From Lysobacter sp. BMK333-48F3 (lineage in GTDB: Bacteria; Pseudomonadota; Gammaproteobacteria; Xanthomonadales; Xanthomonadaceae), in contig NZ_JAIHOO010000001.1 of assembly GCF_019733395.1 (NCBI RefSeq), positions 4,466,983 through 4,530,982 on the forward strand: a DNA stretch of 64,000 nucleotides, written 5' to 3'. The notes below the pieces were generated by a model that was not told the origin of the DNA, ran no database searches, and saw nothing but the letters and a program-made list of their open reading frames with translations. The first letter of the stretch is position 1. Every line of letters begins with the position of its first letter. Position numbers and translations under genes: made by a program. This document shows positions 52,220 through 63,664 of this stretch, piece after piece.

Positions 52220-54459
52220 TTAGGCCCTCCCCGCCTGCACGCGGCCGGCGCCGAGCGGCGCGGTCGCGCCATGCCCGCTTTCGATCCACACCGTGCCCGT
52301 CGCGACCTTGGCGCTGAGCGCCACCGGCAGCGTCGCGGTGCCGGCGCCCGCGCCGAACTTGGCCACCGCGCCGTCGGCCAGGCCGAGCGCCGCTGCGTCG
52401 TTCGGATTCAGCACCGCGCGCGGCGCCAGGTTGAGCGGATGCGACTGCAGGGCCGGCGCGCGGCGCACGGTGGCGTCGCTGCGGTAGATCGCGGTCGACA
52501 CGGCCAGCTCCAAGCCTTCGCTCGCCGACTTCGGCGCGCGGCCGGCGGCCGGGGTCACGCTGCGCGGCGCGATGCCGCGGCGCAGGCCGTCCAGGTCGGT
52601 GAACTCGAAACCCTTGGCGCCCAGCTCGCCGCCGAGCGCGCGCAGCACGCGCCAGCCGGCGCGCGCGTCGCCCGGCAGCTTGCCGCCGGCGCTGGCAGCC
52701 TGGGACAGGCCGTCGAGATTGGTCAGGGTGGCGTCGACTTCCGGCAGCAGGCCGATCGGCAGGATCACGTCGGCGACCGCCTTGGTCGAGCGGCAGGCGT
52801 AATGGCTGAACGCCACCACCTGGGCCGCGCCGAGCGCGCGCAGGGCGCTCTCGCTGTCGGCGAAATCCAGGCCCGGCTCGATGCCGTAGACGATATAGGC
52901 GCCGCGCGCGTCCTCGAGCATGGCGCGGGCGTCGCGCGCGCTCGGCAGCACGCCGTGGCGGGCCAGGCCGACCGCGTTCGCGCCTTGCGGAATGCGGCAC
53001 AGCTTGGCGCCGGTGGCCTCGGCGAAGGCCTTGGCCGCGGCGCGGATCGCGGCCGCGTGCGGGCCGTTCTCGGCCAGCGCGCCGACGATCAGGGCGACAT
53101 GGTTGCCGGCCTTGGCCGCCTCGCGCAGGGCTTCGTCGGCGAGCGCGCCGGCGAGCTGCGACGGGGCGACGATGCGCTTGCCGGTCAGGTCGAAGGTGAA
53201 GTCGAAATCGACCGGGTTGATCGCGTGGACCTTGGCGCCGCGGGTGAAGGCCTTGCGCACGCGCTGGTGGACCAGCGGCAGTTCGTGGCGCAGGTTCGAA
53301 CCCACGATCACCACCACGTCGGCGCGATCGATCTCGGCGACCGGCATGGCGAAGGTATCGGCGACCGCGGCGTCGGTCAGGTCGTGCTGGCCGATGCGGT
53401 GGTCGAGGTTGCCGCTGCCCAGGGCCTCGGCCAGGCGCGCCAGCAGCGCGCCCTCTTCGTTCGAGGTCGCCGGATGGGCGAGCACGCCGAGGTTGTCGCC
53501 GCCGTTGTCGCGCAGGATCTTGGCCGCGCGCGCCAGGGCTTCGTCCCAGGACGCTTCGCGCCACTCGCCGTTGTCCTTGACCAACGGACGCTGGGCGCGG
53601 TCTTCGGCGTACAGCCCCTGGTGCGAATAGCGGTCGCGGTCCGACAGCCAGCACTCGTTGACCGCTTCGTTGTCGCGCGGCACGGTGCGCAGCACGTCGC
53701 CGCGGCGCACGTGCAGGAACAGGTTGCTGCCCAGCGCGTCGTGGTAGCCCAGCGACTCGCGCGCGGTCAGTTCCCACGGGCGGGCCTTGAACTGGAACAC
53801 CTTGTTGGTCAGCGCGCCGACCGGGCAGACGTCGATGACGTTGCCGGACAGTTCGGTGGTCAGCGGCTTGCCGTCGAAGGTGCCGATCTGCAGGTTCTCG
53901 CCGCGGTACATGCCGCCGAGCTCGTAGGTACCGGCGATCTCGGCGGTGAAGCGCACGCAGCGCGTGCACTGGATGCAGCGGGTCATCTCGGTCGCGACCA
54001 GCGGACCGATGTCCTCGTCCGGCACCACGCGCTTGCGCTCGGCGAAGCGGCTGACCGAACGGCCGTAGCCCATCGACACGTCCTGCAGCTCGCACTCGCC
54101 GCCCTGGTCGCAGATCGGGCAGTCCAGCGGGTGGTTGGCGAGCAGGAATTCCATCACGTTGCGCTGCGACTTCAGCGCGCGCTCGTTGCGGGTGAACACC
54201 TTCAGCCCGTCCATGACCGGCGTGGCGCAGGCCGGCGACGGCTTGGGCGCGGCGCGACCGCCGACCTCGGTGTCGACCAGGCACATGCGGCAGTTGGCCG
54301 CGATCGCCAGCTTGTCGTGGTAGCAGAAACGCGGGATCGGAATGCCGGCCTTGTCGGCGGCATGGATGATCATCGAGTTCTTCGGCGCGGCCAGCTCGAC
54401 GCCGTCGATGAAGACGGTGACGTGGTCGGGCGGCAGATTCGGATTTACGGGCTGCGCGC

Positions 54460-54463
<4 letters not shown>
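52220..54463 (-). CDS. nuoG: NADH-quinone oxidoreductase subunit G
   Basis: The large iron-sulfur subunit in the peripheral arm. 747 residues: N-terminal 2Fe-2S ferredoxin domain (RFCYHDKLAIAANCRMCLVDTE), His/Cys cluster domain (HPLDCPICDQGGECELQD), 4Fe-4S motif (CIQCTRCVRF...CPVGAL), then a molybdopterin-oxidoreductase-like domain without cofactor. Its start overlaps the nuoF stop by four bases. Confidence 0.98.
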
Positions 54464-55830
<1,367 letters not shown>

Positions 55831-55841
55831 CTCGCCCGACC

Positions 55842-56369
55842 TCACTTCAGACCGTCGAGCAGCTCGTCGACCTTGGCGGCGTCGAGCTTCTCGTGGTAAT
55901 GACCGTTGATGACGACCACCGGGGCGCCGCAGCACGCGGCCACGCATTCTTCTTCGCGCTTGAGGAAGACGCGGCCGTCGGCGGTGGATTCGCCCAGCTT
56001 GCAGCCCAGCTTCTTCTCGGCGTGGGCGACGAGTTGTTCGGCGCCGTTGAGCCAGCAGCTGATGTTGGTGCAGAAGGCGACGTTGTTGCGGCCGACCTTC
56101 TCGGTCTCGAACATCGAGTAGAAGCTGGCGACCTCGTAGGCCCACACCGGCGGCAGGCCCAGGTACTTGGCCACCGCGGCGATCAGCTCGTCGGTCAGCC
56201 AACCGCCGTTCTGCTCCTGAGCCGCGTGCAGACCCTGCAGCACCGCCGAACGCTTGCGGTCGGGCGGGAACTTGGTCAGCCAGTGATCGATGTGCGCGCG
56301 CGTCGCATCCGACAACGCCACCATCGGATCGACGTGCTGTGCGGCTTCGAAATTGCCTGTCGCTTTCAT
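55842..56369 (-). CDS. nuoE: NADH-quinone oxidoreductase subunit E
   Basis: A thioredoxin-like 2Fe-2S subunit (cluster N1a), 175 residues. It shows LTKFPPDRKRSAVLQGLHAAQEQNGGWL, YEVASFYSMF, and the cluster cysteines in FCTNISC and EECVAACCGAP. GGAGG lies 7 bases before the ATG, but that SD touches the end of a GGGACTC repeat array (56381-56410) which can form a long hairpin with 56494-56523. Translation of nuoE could therefore depend on that fold. Confidence 0.97.
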   Translation of the reverse strand: MKATGNFEAAQHVDPMVALSDATRAHIDHWLTKFPPDRKRSAVLQGLHAAQEQNGGWLTDELIAAVAKYLGLPPVWAYEVASFYSMFETEKVGRNNVAFCTNISCWLNGAEQLVAHAEKKLGCKLGESTADGRVFLKREEECVAACCGAPVVVINGHYHEKLDAAKVDELLDGLK

Positions 56370-56380
56370 GCTTGAACCTC

Positions 56381-56523
56381 CGGGACTCGGGACTCGGGAC
56401 TCAGGACTCGTGGAGCCCGATTCGCCGATCGCCGAAGATCGCGGAAAGAATGTTGAGAAATTGCTATGCGGAAGAACGGCCGAACCGCTCCTGCGAGTCC
56501 CGAGTCCCGAGTCCCGAGTCCCG
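56381..56523. repeat. GGGACTC heptad inverted repeat inside the nuo operon
   Basis: The left arm 56381-56410 (CGGGACTC units) and right arm 56494-56523 (GAGTCCC units) can form a stem of about 28 bp with an 83-base loop. The array fills the nuoD-nuoE gap. The right arm ends six bases from the nuoD stop, and the left arm abuts the nuoE SD. Confidence 0.88.
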
Positions 56524-56529
56524 ATGCGC

Positions 56530-57834
56530 TCACCGATCGATCTCGCCGAATACGATGTCGTAGGTGCCGATCATCGCCACCACGTCGGCCAGCATGTGGC
56601 CCTTGACCACCTCGTCCATCGACGACAGGTGGGCGAAGCCCGGGGCGCGCAGCTTGACCCGGAACGGCTTGTTGGCGCCGTCGGAAACCAGGTAGCAGCC
56701 GAACTCGCCCTTGGGCGCTTCCACCGCGCTGTAGGTCTCGCCGGCCGGGACGCAATAGCCTTCCGAGAACAGCTTGAAGTGGTGGATCAGCGCTTCCATG
56801 TCGTCCTTCATCTCCTCGCGCTTGGGCGGGGCGACCTTGAAGTTGTCGACGATCACGGGGCCGGGGTTGGCGCGCAGCCACTTCACGCATTGCTTGATGA
56901 TGCGGGTGGACTCGCGCATCTCGGCGACGCGGACCAGGTAGCGGTCGTAGCAGTCGCCGTTGACGCCGACCGGAATGTCGAAATCGACTTCCGCGTACTT
57001 GGCGTACGGCTGCTTCTTGCGCAGGTCCCAGGCGATGCCGGAACCGCGGATCATCGGCCCGGTCATGCCCCAGGCCAGGGCCTGTTCGGGCGAGATCACG
57101 CCGACGCCGACGGTGCGCTGCTTCCAGATGCGGTTGTCGGTCAGCAGCGTCTCGTACTCGTCGACGCGCTTGGGGAAATCGTCGGTGAAGGCGTCGAGGT
57201 AATCGAGCATCGAGCCTTCGCGCCACTCGTTGAAGCGCTTCAGGCTGGCGCCCTTCTTCCAGGGCGACTCCTTGTACTTCGGCATCCGGTCCGGCAGGTC
57301 GCGGTAGACGCCGCCCGGACGGTAGTAGGCCGCGTGCATGCGCGCGCCGGAGACCGCCTCGTAGCAGTCCATCAGCTCTTCGCGCTCGCGGAACGCGTAC
57401 AGGAACACCGCCATCGCGCCCAGGTCGAGCGCGTTGGAGCCGATCCACATCAGGTGGTTCAGGATCCTGGTGATCTCGTCGAACATGGTGCGGATGTACT
57501 GCGCGCGCACCGGCGCCTCGATCCCCAGCAGGGTCTCGATCGCGCGCACGTAGGCGTGCTCGTTGCACATCATCGACACGTAGTCGAGGCGGTCCATGTA
57601 GCCGATCGACTGGTTGAACGGCTTGGACTCGGCCAGCTTCTCGGTGCCGCGGTGGAGCAGGCCGATGTGCGGATCGGCGCGCTGCACGACCTCGCCGTCC
57701 ATCTCCAGGATCAGGCGCAGCACGCCGTGCGCGGCCGGATGCTGCGGGCCGAAGTTCAGCGTGTAGTTGCGGATCTCGGCGTTGTTGAGACCGGAGGTGT
57801 TGGCTTGCGGCATGACGCTAGCGGGGTTGCTCAT
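56530..57834 (-). CDS. nuoD: NADH-quinone oxidoreductase subunit D
   Basis: The 49-kDa-type subunit that forms the quinone site with NuoB. 434 residues; conserved [22 protein letters not shown] with the quinone-site His, [35 protein letters not shown], and the end FGEIDR. It starts 1 base after the nuoC stop. NuoC and NuoD are separate here, unlike the fused protein of E. coli. Confidence 0.98.
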   Translation of the reverse strand: MSNPASVMPQANTSGLNNAEIRNYTLNFGPQHPAAHGVLRLILEMDGEVVQRADPHIGLLHRGTEKLAESKPFNQSIGYMDRLDYVSMMCNEHAYVRAIETLLGIEAPVRAQYIRTMFDEITRILNHLMWIGSNALDLGAMAVFLYAFREREELMDCYEAVSGARMHAAYYRPGGVYRDLPDRMPKYKESPWKKGASLKRFNEWREGSMLDYLDAFTDDFPKRVDEYETLLTDNRIWKQRTVGVGVISPEQALAWGMTGPMIRGSGIAWDLRKKQPYAKYAEVDFDIPVGVNGDCYDRYLVRVAEMRESTRIIKQCVKWLRANPGPVIVDNFKVAPPKREEMKDDMEALIHHFKLFSEGYCVPAGETYSAVEAPKGEFGCYLVSDGANKPFRVKLRAPGFAHLSSMDEVVKGHMLADVVAMIGTYDIVFGEIDR

Positions 57835-57835
57835 T

Positions 57836-58567
57836 TCACTTCACCTCGCGCTGCGCCGGCTCGCGTTGAGCGAGCTCGCCCTGCGCGGTCTGGTAACGGG
57901 CGTCGTCGCGGATCACGCGCGGCACGCCGACGCGCGGGTCGATCGAGACCGGCTCGTACACCACCCGGCGCTTGTCGGCGTCGTAGCGCACTTCGACGTT
58001 GCCGATCAGCGGGAAGTCCTTGCGGAACGGATAACCGACGAAACCGTAGTCGGTCAGGATGCGGCGCAGGTCCGGATGGCCTTCGAAGACGATGCCGTAC
58101 AGGTCGAAGGCTTCGCGCTCGAACCAATTCACGCCCGGCCAGATGCCGGTCAGCGAACCGACCACCGGCAGGTCGTCGTTCGGAGCGAAGGCCTTGAGCC
58201 GCAGCCGCTGGTTGTGCTGGCACGACAGCAGGTGGGCGACCGCGGCGAAGCGGCGCTCCGGCGCGATCGACGCGGCGTTCGGGCTTTCGCCCCAACGGAA
58301 GCGACCGGCGCTCTTGCCTTCGACGCCGCGCGAGAAGCCTTCCGAGGACACGTCGGTGTCCCATTCGTCGCTGCCGAAGCTGAGGTAGTCGACGCCGCTG
58401 ACGTCGACGCACTGCTCGAAGCCGAACTCGTCGCGCAGCGCGCGGGCGGCGGCGAGCCAGTCGGCGGCGGGGACTTCCAGGGTCAGTTCGCCGCGCGGCT
58501 CGGCCACGACGACGGTAGCGCCGGCGAAACGTTCGCGCAGACGCTCGGCGAGGTTGGCGGTGCTCAT
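57836..58567 (-). CDS. nuoC: NADH-quinone oxidoreductase subunit C
   Basis: The 30-kDa-type peripheral subunit, 243 residues. The signature [40 protein letters not shown] is intact. The ATG at 58567 overlaps the nuoB stop by four bases. The C-terminal 15 residues ([16 protein letters not shown]) are a short degenerate repeat. Confidence 0.97.
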   Translation of the reverse strand: MSTANLAERLRERFAGATVVVAEPRGELTLEVPAADWLAAARALRDEFGFEQCVDVSGVDYLSFGSDEWDTDVSSEGFSRGVEGKSAGRFRWGESPNAASIAPERRFAAVAHLLSCQHNQRLRLKAFAPNDDLPVVGSLTGIWPGVNWFEREAFDLYGIVFEGHPDLRRILTDYGFVGYPFRKDFPLIGNVEVRYDADKRRVVYEPVSIDPRVGVPRVIRDDARYQTAQGELAQREPAQREVK

Positions 58568-59151
58568 TCGCGGACGCCCTGCTTCTGGTCGCCGAAATTG
58601 GTGCCGCGGCGGATCTTGCGCTGCAGCTGCAGGATGCCGTAGATCAGCGCCTCGGCGGTCGGCGGGCAGCCGGGCACGTAGACGTCGACCGGCACCACGC
58701 GGTCGCAGCCGCGCACCACCGAGTAGGAATAGTGGTAGTAGCCGCCGCCGTTGGCGCAGCTGCCCATCGAGATGACCCACTTCGGGTCCGGCATCTGGTC
58801 GTAGACCTTGCGCAGCGCCGGGGCCATCTTGTTGACCAGGGTGCCGGCGACGATCATCACGTCGGACTGGCGCGGCGACGGGCGGAACACCACGCCGTAG
58901 CGGTCCAGGTCCAGGCGCGCGGCGCCGGCGTGCATCATCTCGACCGCGCAGCAGGCCAGACCGAAGGTCATCGGCCACATCGAACCGGTGCGGGCCCAGT
59001 TCCACAACGTGTCGAGATTGGTGGTGACGAAGCCCTGCTGCAGCAGCGGGTTCTCGCCTTCCGGGCGCAGGATATCGTCGAGGCGGCCTTCCGGGAGCGG
59101 GTTGTGCATCAACCCGGAAATCGTGTCGCCAACGCTTTGGATCACTCCCAT
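58564..59151 (-). CDS. nuoB: NADH-quinone oxidoreductase subunit B
   Basis: Carries the terminal 4Fe-4S cluster N2, which reduces quinone. 195 residues with the cluster cysteines in [20 protein letters not shown] and [14 protein letters not shown]. The ATG at 59151 overlaps nuoA by ten bases; longer readings run inside nuoA. Confidence 0.98.
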   Translation of the reverse strand: MGVIQSVGDTISGLMHNPLPEGRLDDILRPEGENPLLQQGFVTTNLDTLWNWARTGSMWPMTFGLACCAVEMMHAGAARLDLDRYGVVFRPSPRQSDVMIVAGTLVNKMAPALRKVYDQMPDPKWVISMGSCANGGGYYHYSYSVVRGCDRVVPVDVYVPGCPPTAEALIYGILQLQRKIRRGTNFGDQKQGVRE

Positions 59152-59498
59152 TCGAGCGCTCCCTTCTTCCAGACGTAAACGAAGCCGAGCAGGAGCATGC
59201 TGGCGAAGATGCCCATCTCGATCAGGCCGATGATTCCGAGGTCTCGGAACACGGTGGCCCAGGGCACGATGAAGATGATTTCCAGATCGAAGATGATGAA
59301 CTGGATCGCGATCAGGTAGTAGCGCACGTCGAACTGCATGCGCGCGTCTTCGAAGGCTTCGAAGCCGCATTCGTAGGGAGACAGTTTCTCCGCGGTCGGG
59401 CGCTTGGGCCCGAGCACATTGCCTACCACCAACAGGGCGACGCCGATACCACCGGCGACGATCAGGAACAGCAGGGTCGGCAGGTATTCGGCCAGCAC
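59142..59498 (-). CDS. nuoA: NADH-quinone oxidoreductase subunit A
   Basis: The first gene of the complex I operon. 118 residues with three helices; [44 protein letters not shown] is the family signature. A 164-base gap to the tRNA-Leu gene upstream should hold the operon promoter, but I cannot place it; read-through from tRNA-Leu/secG/tpiA is possible. Confidence 0.98.
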   Translation of the reverse strand: MLAEYLPTLLFLIVAGGIGVALLVVGNVLGPKRPTAEKLSPYECGFEAFEDARMQFDVRYYLIAIQFIIFDLEIIFIVPWATVFRDLGIIGLIEMGIFASMLLLGFVYVWKKGALEWE

Positions 59499-59662
59499 GC
59501 GGTGTTCTCTCGGCTACTTGTTCGGCTACATGGGCGCGTTACCGCGACCTTGGCTTGGCGCTATGGCGCCCAGTCGTTTGGACGCATTGCGCGGCCCGCC
59601 GTGCGTGCCGCACCTGCGTACCGTGGTGCGAGTTGCGAATAACTGAAGCAAAGGGATGGATG

Positions 59663-59747
59663 TGGTGCCCAAAGGGGGACTCGAACCCCCACGACCTAAG
59701 TCGCTACCACCTCAAGGTAGTGCGTCTACCAATTCCGCCATCTGGGC
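59663..59747 (-). tRNA. tRNA-Leu (GAG)
   Basis: 85 nt with the long variable arm of class II tRNAs and an encoded CCA end (59663-59665). The anticodon loop TTGAGGT sits between CTACC and GGTAG, giving GAG. The acceptor stem is GCCCAGA/TTTGGGC. It lies between secG and nuoA, the usual order in gammaproteobacteria. A TAAAAT stretch on the minus strand near 59852-59857 may be its -10. Confidence 0.97.
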
Positions 59748-59866
59748 ACTGTTACCAACCGCGGCCATCCTGGGCCCGACTCCGCAAGCGCTGCGAAGCC
59801 CCTGGTCATCGCTGACCTGCCCTGCCGTCCGTGCGGGGCGATGAAACCGTATTTTAACTCTTTATT

Positions 59867-60346
59867 TCACTTACCGTCAGCCGGCTGTTTTGCCGGGGTT
59901 GCCTGCTCGGCGGGCGCCGGAGCGGGCGCGACCGGAACCGCGGGCGCCTGGGTCGCGGCCGGAGCCGGGACCGACTGCGCCGGCGCCTGCGGCACGCCGG
60001 AAGCGGGCGCGGCCGGAGCGGTCGCCGCCGGGGCGGGAACCGTCGGCTGGGCCGCCGGAGCGGTCGCCTGCGGCGCGCCCATCAGGCCCATGTCGGGCTT
60101 GCCGGCTTCGGCCGAGGGACGGCTCGCCTGCCAGGCCATGAAGAGGCTGATGGCGAAGAACGCGATCGCCAGCCACTTGGTCGCCTTGGACAGGAAGTTC
60201 GAGGAACCGCGCGCACCGAACACCGTCGCCGAAGCGCCGCCGCCGAAGCCCGAGCCCGCCTGCGCGCCGGCGCCGCGTTGCATCAGGATCAGCGCGACCA
60301 TCGCGATCGCGATCAGCACATAGATGACGTTGAGGAACAACAGCAT
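59867..60346 (-). CDS. secG: Preprotein translocase subunit SecG
   Basis: A SecYEG channel subunit with two helices (about 2-20 and 55-75). 159 residues: MLLFLNVIYVLIAIAMVALILMQRGAGAQAGSGFGGGASATVFGARGSSNFLSKATKWLAIAFFAISLFMA is the family core. Residues 85-159 are a Pro/Ala/Gln-rich tail without structure (APAAQPTVPAPAATAPAAP type), making it longer than the 110-residue E. coli protein. It lies 73 bases after tpiA on the same strand. Confidence 0.97.
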   Translation of the reverse strand: MLLFLNVIYVLIAIAMVALILMQRGAGAQAGSGFGGGASATVFGARGSSNFLSKATKWLAIAFFAISLFMAWQASRPSAEAGKPDMGLMGAPQATAPAAQPTVPAPAATAPAAPASGVPQAPAQSVPAPAATQAPAVPVAPAPAPAEQATPAKQPADGK

Positions 60347-60419
60347 CGCTTTGGATTCTTCGGTTCGGACTGCTGGTTACGACCGCATCGCTGCGGCGCC
60401 GTGCGCCGCAACGCTTCGA

Positions 60420-61172
60420 TCAGGGCGCCGCCGCGGCTGCGATGGCGTTGAAATCCGCGGCCACCAGCGAGGCGCCGCCGACCAGGCCGCCGTCGACGTC
60501 GGGCTGGGAAAACAGCGCGGCGGCGTTGTCGGCCTTCACGCTTCCGCCGTAGAGGATCGGAAGCGAGCCAGCGATTGTAGCATCGTGCGCGGCGATTTCG
60601 CTACGAATGAATGCGTGGACCTGCTGGGCCTGCTCCGGGCTGGCGGTCTTGCCGGTGCCGATCGCCCAGACCGGCTCGTAGGCCAGGACCGCGCCGTCCA
60701 GCGCCTGCGCGCCGAGCAGTTCGAAGATCGGCGCCAGTTGTTCCTGCAGGCGCCATTCGGTCTTGCCGTCTTCGCGCTCGTCCAGGGTCTCGCCGACGCA
60801 CAGGATCGGGGTCAGGCCGGCGGCCTTGGCCGCGGCGAACTTGCGCGCGACCAGTTCGCTGCTCTCGCCGTGGTACTGGCGGCGCTCGGAATGGCCGACC
60901 AGGCCGTAGCCGGCGCCGACATCCTTGAGCATCGCCGCCGAGACTTCGCCGGTGTAGGCGCCCTTCTGGTTGGCGCTGACGTCCTGCGCGCCGAAGCCCA
61001 GGCCGCGCTCGCCGTAGTGTTCGATCAGCTCGCCCAGGTACGGCAGCGGCGGCAGGATCAGCCGTTCGACCCCGGGCGGCGGGGTCTGCGCGGCGACCTC
61101 GTCGAGCAAGGCGAAAGCGAACTCGCGGCTGCCGTGCAGCTTCCAGTTTCCGGCGACGATCCTGCGGCGCAT
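60420..61172 (-). CDS. tpiA: Triose-phosphate isomerase
   Basis: Interconverts dihydroxyacetone phosphate and glyceraldehyde 3-phosphate. 250 residues, TIM barrel: GNWKLHG with the substrate Lys, GHSERR with the catalytic His, AYEPVWAIGTGKTASPEQAQ with the catalytic Glu, and LYGGSVKADNAAALF. A 103-base gap separates it from the divergent glycosylase gene. It starts the minus-strand run tpiA-secG-tRNA-Leu-nuo. Confidence 0.98.
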   Translation of the reverse strand: MRRRIVAGNWKLHGSREFAFALLDEVAAQTPPPGVERLILPPLPYLGELIEHYGERGLGFGAQDVSANQKGAYTGEVSAAMLKDVGAGYGLVGHSERRQYHGESSELVARKFAAAKAAGLTPILCVGETLDEREDGKTEWRLQEQLAPIFELLGAQALDGAVLAYEPVWAIGTGKTASPEQAQQVHAFIRSEIAAHDATIAGSLPILYGGSVKADNAAALFSQPDVDGGLVGGASLVAADFNAIAAAAAP

Positions 61173-61275
61173 GGTCTCTCCTGTTGCGTCTGAACGCGCA
61201 GTTTAACCCAGCCCGCCGCGCCCCCACCCTATCCCGGCACATTCGCTGCCCCAGCCCAGTCCGAACCCATCGCCG

Positions 61276-61809
61276 ATGACCGCGACGCCCCCCGCCCCCG
61301 TCCGCAGCTTCGCCCCGATCGAATCGCCGCAGGCCTGCGTGCTGGTGCTCGGCAGCATGCCCGGCGTCGCCTCGCTGAGCGCCGGGCGCTACTACGCCCA
61401 TCCGCAGAACCGGTTCTGGCCGATCATGGGCAGCCTGGTCGGCGCCGGCCCGGAACTGGACTACGAGCGGCGCATCGCACGCCTGCGCCAGGCCGGGATC
61501 GCGCTGTGGGACGTGCTGGCGCAATGCGAGCGCGAGGGCAGCCTGGATTCGGCGATCCGCGACGAGACCGCGGTCGCCAACGATTTCGCCGGCTTCTTCG
61601 CCCGCCACCCGCGGCTGCGTACGGTGCTGTTCAACGGCGCCAAGGCCGAACAGAGTTTCCGCCGCTTCGTCCTGCCGACCCTGGCCTCGCCGCCGGCGCT
61701 GCGGCGCCTGCCCTCGACCAGTCCGGCCAACGCCTCGCAGGCCAACGCGAGCAAGTGGAGCGCGTGGCGCGAGGCGCTGCGCGAGGCCGGGGTGGCGGTG
61801 CTCGACTGA
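61276..61809 (+). CDS. DNA-deoxyinosine glycosylase (UDG family 6/HDG type)
   Basis: A repair enzyme that removes hypoxanthine, the product of adenine deamination, from DNA. 177 residues. Family features are VLVLGSMPGVASLSAGRYYAHPQNRFWPIMG, GIALWDVLAQCEREGSLDSAIRDE, and LFNGAKAEQSFRRF, followed by LPSTSPANAS. This is the UDG superfamily layout with SMPG in place of the usual GQDPY. It is divergent from tpiA and stands alone. A G/T-U mismatch glycosylase name is an alternative for the same fold. Confidence 0.88.
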   Translation: MTATPPAPVRSFAPIESPQACVLVLGSMPGVASLSAGRYYAHPQNRFWPIMGSLVGAGPELDYERRIARLRQAGIALWDVLAQCEREGSLDSAIRDETAVANDFAGFFARHPRLRTVLFNGAKAEQSFRRFVLPTLASPPALRRLPSTSPANASQANASKWSAWREALREAGVAVLD

Positions 61810-62237
61810 GCGCGGGGCGCTGCGGCCGCTGCGGCATGTTGCAGGTCTGAAACTTCGCCGCCTCCGCTTTCGCCTCCGCAAGATGGCGCAAACCACTGGC
61901 AGCTAAGGCTTTTTTGGCCCGCCGGCCGGCGGTATGACCAACCGGCGACCGGCCGCCCGCCGGCGCCGATGTGCCGCCGCCCTGTCCTGCCCCCTGCGAC
62001 CCCGGCGTTTGTTGGGGTGACCGCCCGCATCGGGCCCCTCACCGCCAAGGATCGCTTGCGAGCCCCGCCCCCGGAGCTCGCGGGACAGGGAGTGTTCGCC
62101 TGCGCAAACCAGCGCCGCCGGCCGGCGCCCGCTTCCCGCCCCGATCCAACGCACGCGCCTTCCGGGTCGGGGCGCGCGCCGGCGACCGCCGACCCGTTCA
62201 TCGCCCTCAGGGAAGCGATACCACAAGGAGTTCCGCC
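61810..62237. other. Gene-free upstream region of the secreted protease gene
   Basis: 428 bases without a credible gene. Near 61905-61916 TAAGGCTTTTTTGGCC could end the upstream gene. Further right are GC palindromes (GCCCGCCGGCCGG) and a GAGCTCGCGGGAC stretch. I compared it by eye with cyclic-di-GMP and other riboswitch patterns and saw no match. The protease promoter should be in this gap. Confidence 0.5.
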
Positions 62238-63383
62238 ATGAAGTCGCAGCACCGCTCGCCCCGCCCCGTCGCCCGCCTCGCCGCCCTCGGCGCGCTGGCC
62301 CTGACCTTCTTCGCGGCCCAGGCCGCCGATGCAGGCAAGACCGTCCGCACGCCCTACGGCGAAGTGGTCGAAATCCAGGCGCCGCAGTCGCAGCAGCGCC
62401 TGTCGGCCTCGGCCCAGGCGCATCCGTTCGCGACCGCCCGCCAACGCGCCGCGGTCAAGCCACTGCAGTGGACGCAGCGCGACGACAAGGCCGCCGCGGC
62501 CCCGGCCGAGCTGACCGAGCAGTTGGTCCGCGCCGCCGGCAGCGCGCCCGGCGGCGAAGCGCCGGCGTTCGCCAACTACCTCGCCCGCAACCACTTCCGC
62601 GCCACCTGGCAGCGCCTGGACGCGCTCGACGCGGCCAAGGGCGCGGCGGCGCCGACGGCGCTGTCCGACGGCGAGAAGGACGGCGCGCACTACGGCTACA
62701 CCCGCTATCCGGGCAACTACTACACCAGCCAGTGGAAGACCACACCCTGGAACAAGATCGGCAAGCTCTACTTCACCAAGCCCAATGGCAGCGGCTCGTA
62801 CTGCACCGCCAACGTCGCCAGCGGCAACTCGGTGCTGGTCACCGCCGCGCACTGCGTCTACACCCTCGGCGCGGGCTGGAACTCGAACTTCGTGTTCGTG
62901 CCCGCCGAACGCTACGGCGAAGCGCCGTACGGCCGCTTCGGCTGGAGCAGCGCGCGCATTCCCAGCGGCTACCTGCCGTCCGGCGGCCGACGCTGGGACG
63001 TGGCGGTGATCAAGCTCACCGGCGAACAGACCAGCGGCTTGCCGGTCACCAGCTATGTCGGCTGGCTCGGCCGCACCTGGAACCGCCCCTACTCCGAGTA
63101 CGCCTATTCGCACGGCTACGCCAGCAACCTGAGCACCCAGTACACCCACGTCTGCGCCGGCCAGACCTACGACTCGCCCAGCGAAGGCACCAACGTGCTG
63201 GTGCAGGGCTGCGACATGACCTACGGCGCCAGCGGCGGCGCCTGGCTGCTGAACCTCGGCGGCAGCCACTACGTCAACAGCGTGGTCAGCGGCCCGCACA
63301 TCGGCGCCTTCGGCACCGCCTGGGTCGGTCCGCGCTTCGCCGACGACAACATCGTGGCGCTGTGTGCGGCGATTGGGTGCTGA
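62238..63383 (+). CDS. Secreted trypsin-like serine protease (S1/V8-like)
   Basis: 381 residues: signal peptide (ARLAALGALALTFFAAQAADA), a pro-region to about residue 150, then a chymotrypsin-fold catalytic domain. The triad is visible as His in VTAAHCVY, Asp in RRWDVAVIKL and Ser in TYGASGGAWLL. Cysteine pairs (YCTAN/AAHC, VCAG/VQGC) probably form disulfides, typical for lysobacterial exoproteases. AAGGAG precedes the ATG at 62238. No inhibitor or secretion genes lie nearby; export is presumably by Sec then type II secretion. Cleavage specificity cannot be read. Confidence 0.88.
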   Translation: MKSQHRSPRPVARLAALGALALTFFAAQAADAGKTVRTPYGEVVEIQAPQSQQRLSASAQAHPFATARQRAAVKPLQWTQRDDKAAAAPAELTEQLVRAAGSAPGGEAPAFANYLARNHFRATWQRLDALDAAKGAAAPTALSDGEKDGAHYGYTRYPGNYYTSQWKTTPWNKIGKLYFTKPNGSGSYCTANVASGNSVLVTAAHCVYTLGAGWNSNFVFVPAERYGEAPYGRFGWSSARIPSGYLPSGGRRWDVAVIKLTGEQTSGLPVTSYVGWLGRTWNRPYSEYAYSHGYASNLSTQYTHVCAGQTYDSPSEGTNVLVQGCDMTYGASGGAWLLNLGGSHYVNSVVSGPHIGAFGTAWVGPRFADDNIVALCAAIGC

Positions 63384-63386
63384 AGC

Positions 63387-63416
63387 GGGAATGGGGAATG
63401 GGGAATGGGGAATCGG
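63387..63416. repeat. GGGAATG heptad repeat
   Basis: GGGAATG occurs about four times in a row just after the protease stop codon. It is related to the GGGAATC/GGGACTC arrays, but here only one arm is present. Confidence 0.8.
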
Positions 63417-63471
63417 AAAGCGGGTTGCGACTCGCCTCCTCCCCTGGCCAGGGAATGGCCTGTGCAAGAGG

Positions 63472-63499
63472 GAAGAAGCCGGCGTGGGCCGGCTTCTTC
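63472..63499 (+). terminator. Terminator after the protease gene
   Basis: GAAGAAGCCGGC, loop GTGG, GCCGGCTTCTTC, then TTG: a perfect 12-bp stem with a T-rich right arm, 88 bases past the stop codon at 63383. Confidence 0.8.
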
Positions 63500-63611
63500 T
63501 TGCCCGGACGGCAGCGGGAACCGAAGTGCCGCGGGTCCGCAATGGCCGATGACAAACGCCGGGCGGTGCCGTCTGGCATCGCGATGGCTGGTTCGCTCCG
63601 GGAGAAAAAGA

Positions 63612-63635
63612 AAAAGCCGGCGCGAGCCGGCTTTT
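63612..63635 (-). terminator. Terminator of the 2OG-Fe(II) oxygenase gene
   Basis: AAAAGCCGGC, loop GCGA, GCCGGCTTTT. On the minus strand the stem is followed by TCTTTTTCTCC. It lies 29 bases past the stop at 63665. The two hairpins separate convergent genes. Confidence 0.85.
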
Positions 63636-63664
63636 CCGTTGCTGCGATGCCTCGCGCGCGAGGC

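Noticed and set aside
61810..62237. Riboswitch or structured leader before the protease
   Set aside because: Palindromic GC stretches are present, but no known riboswitch core could be matched by eye.
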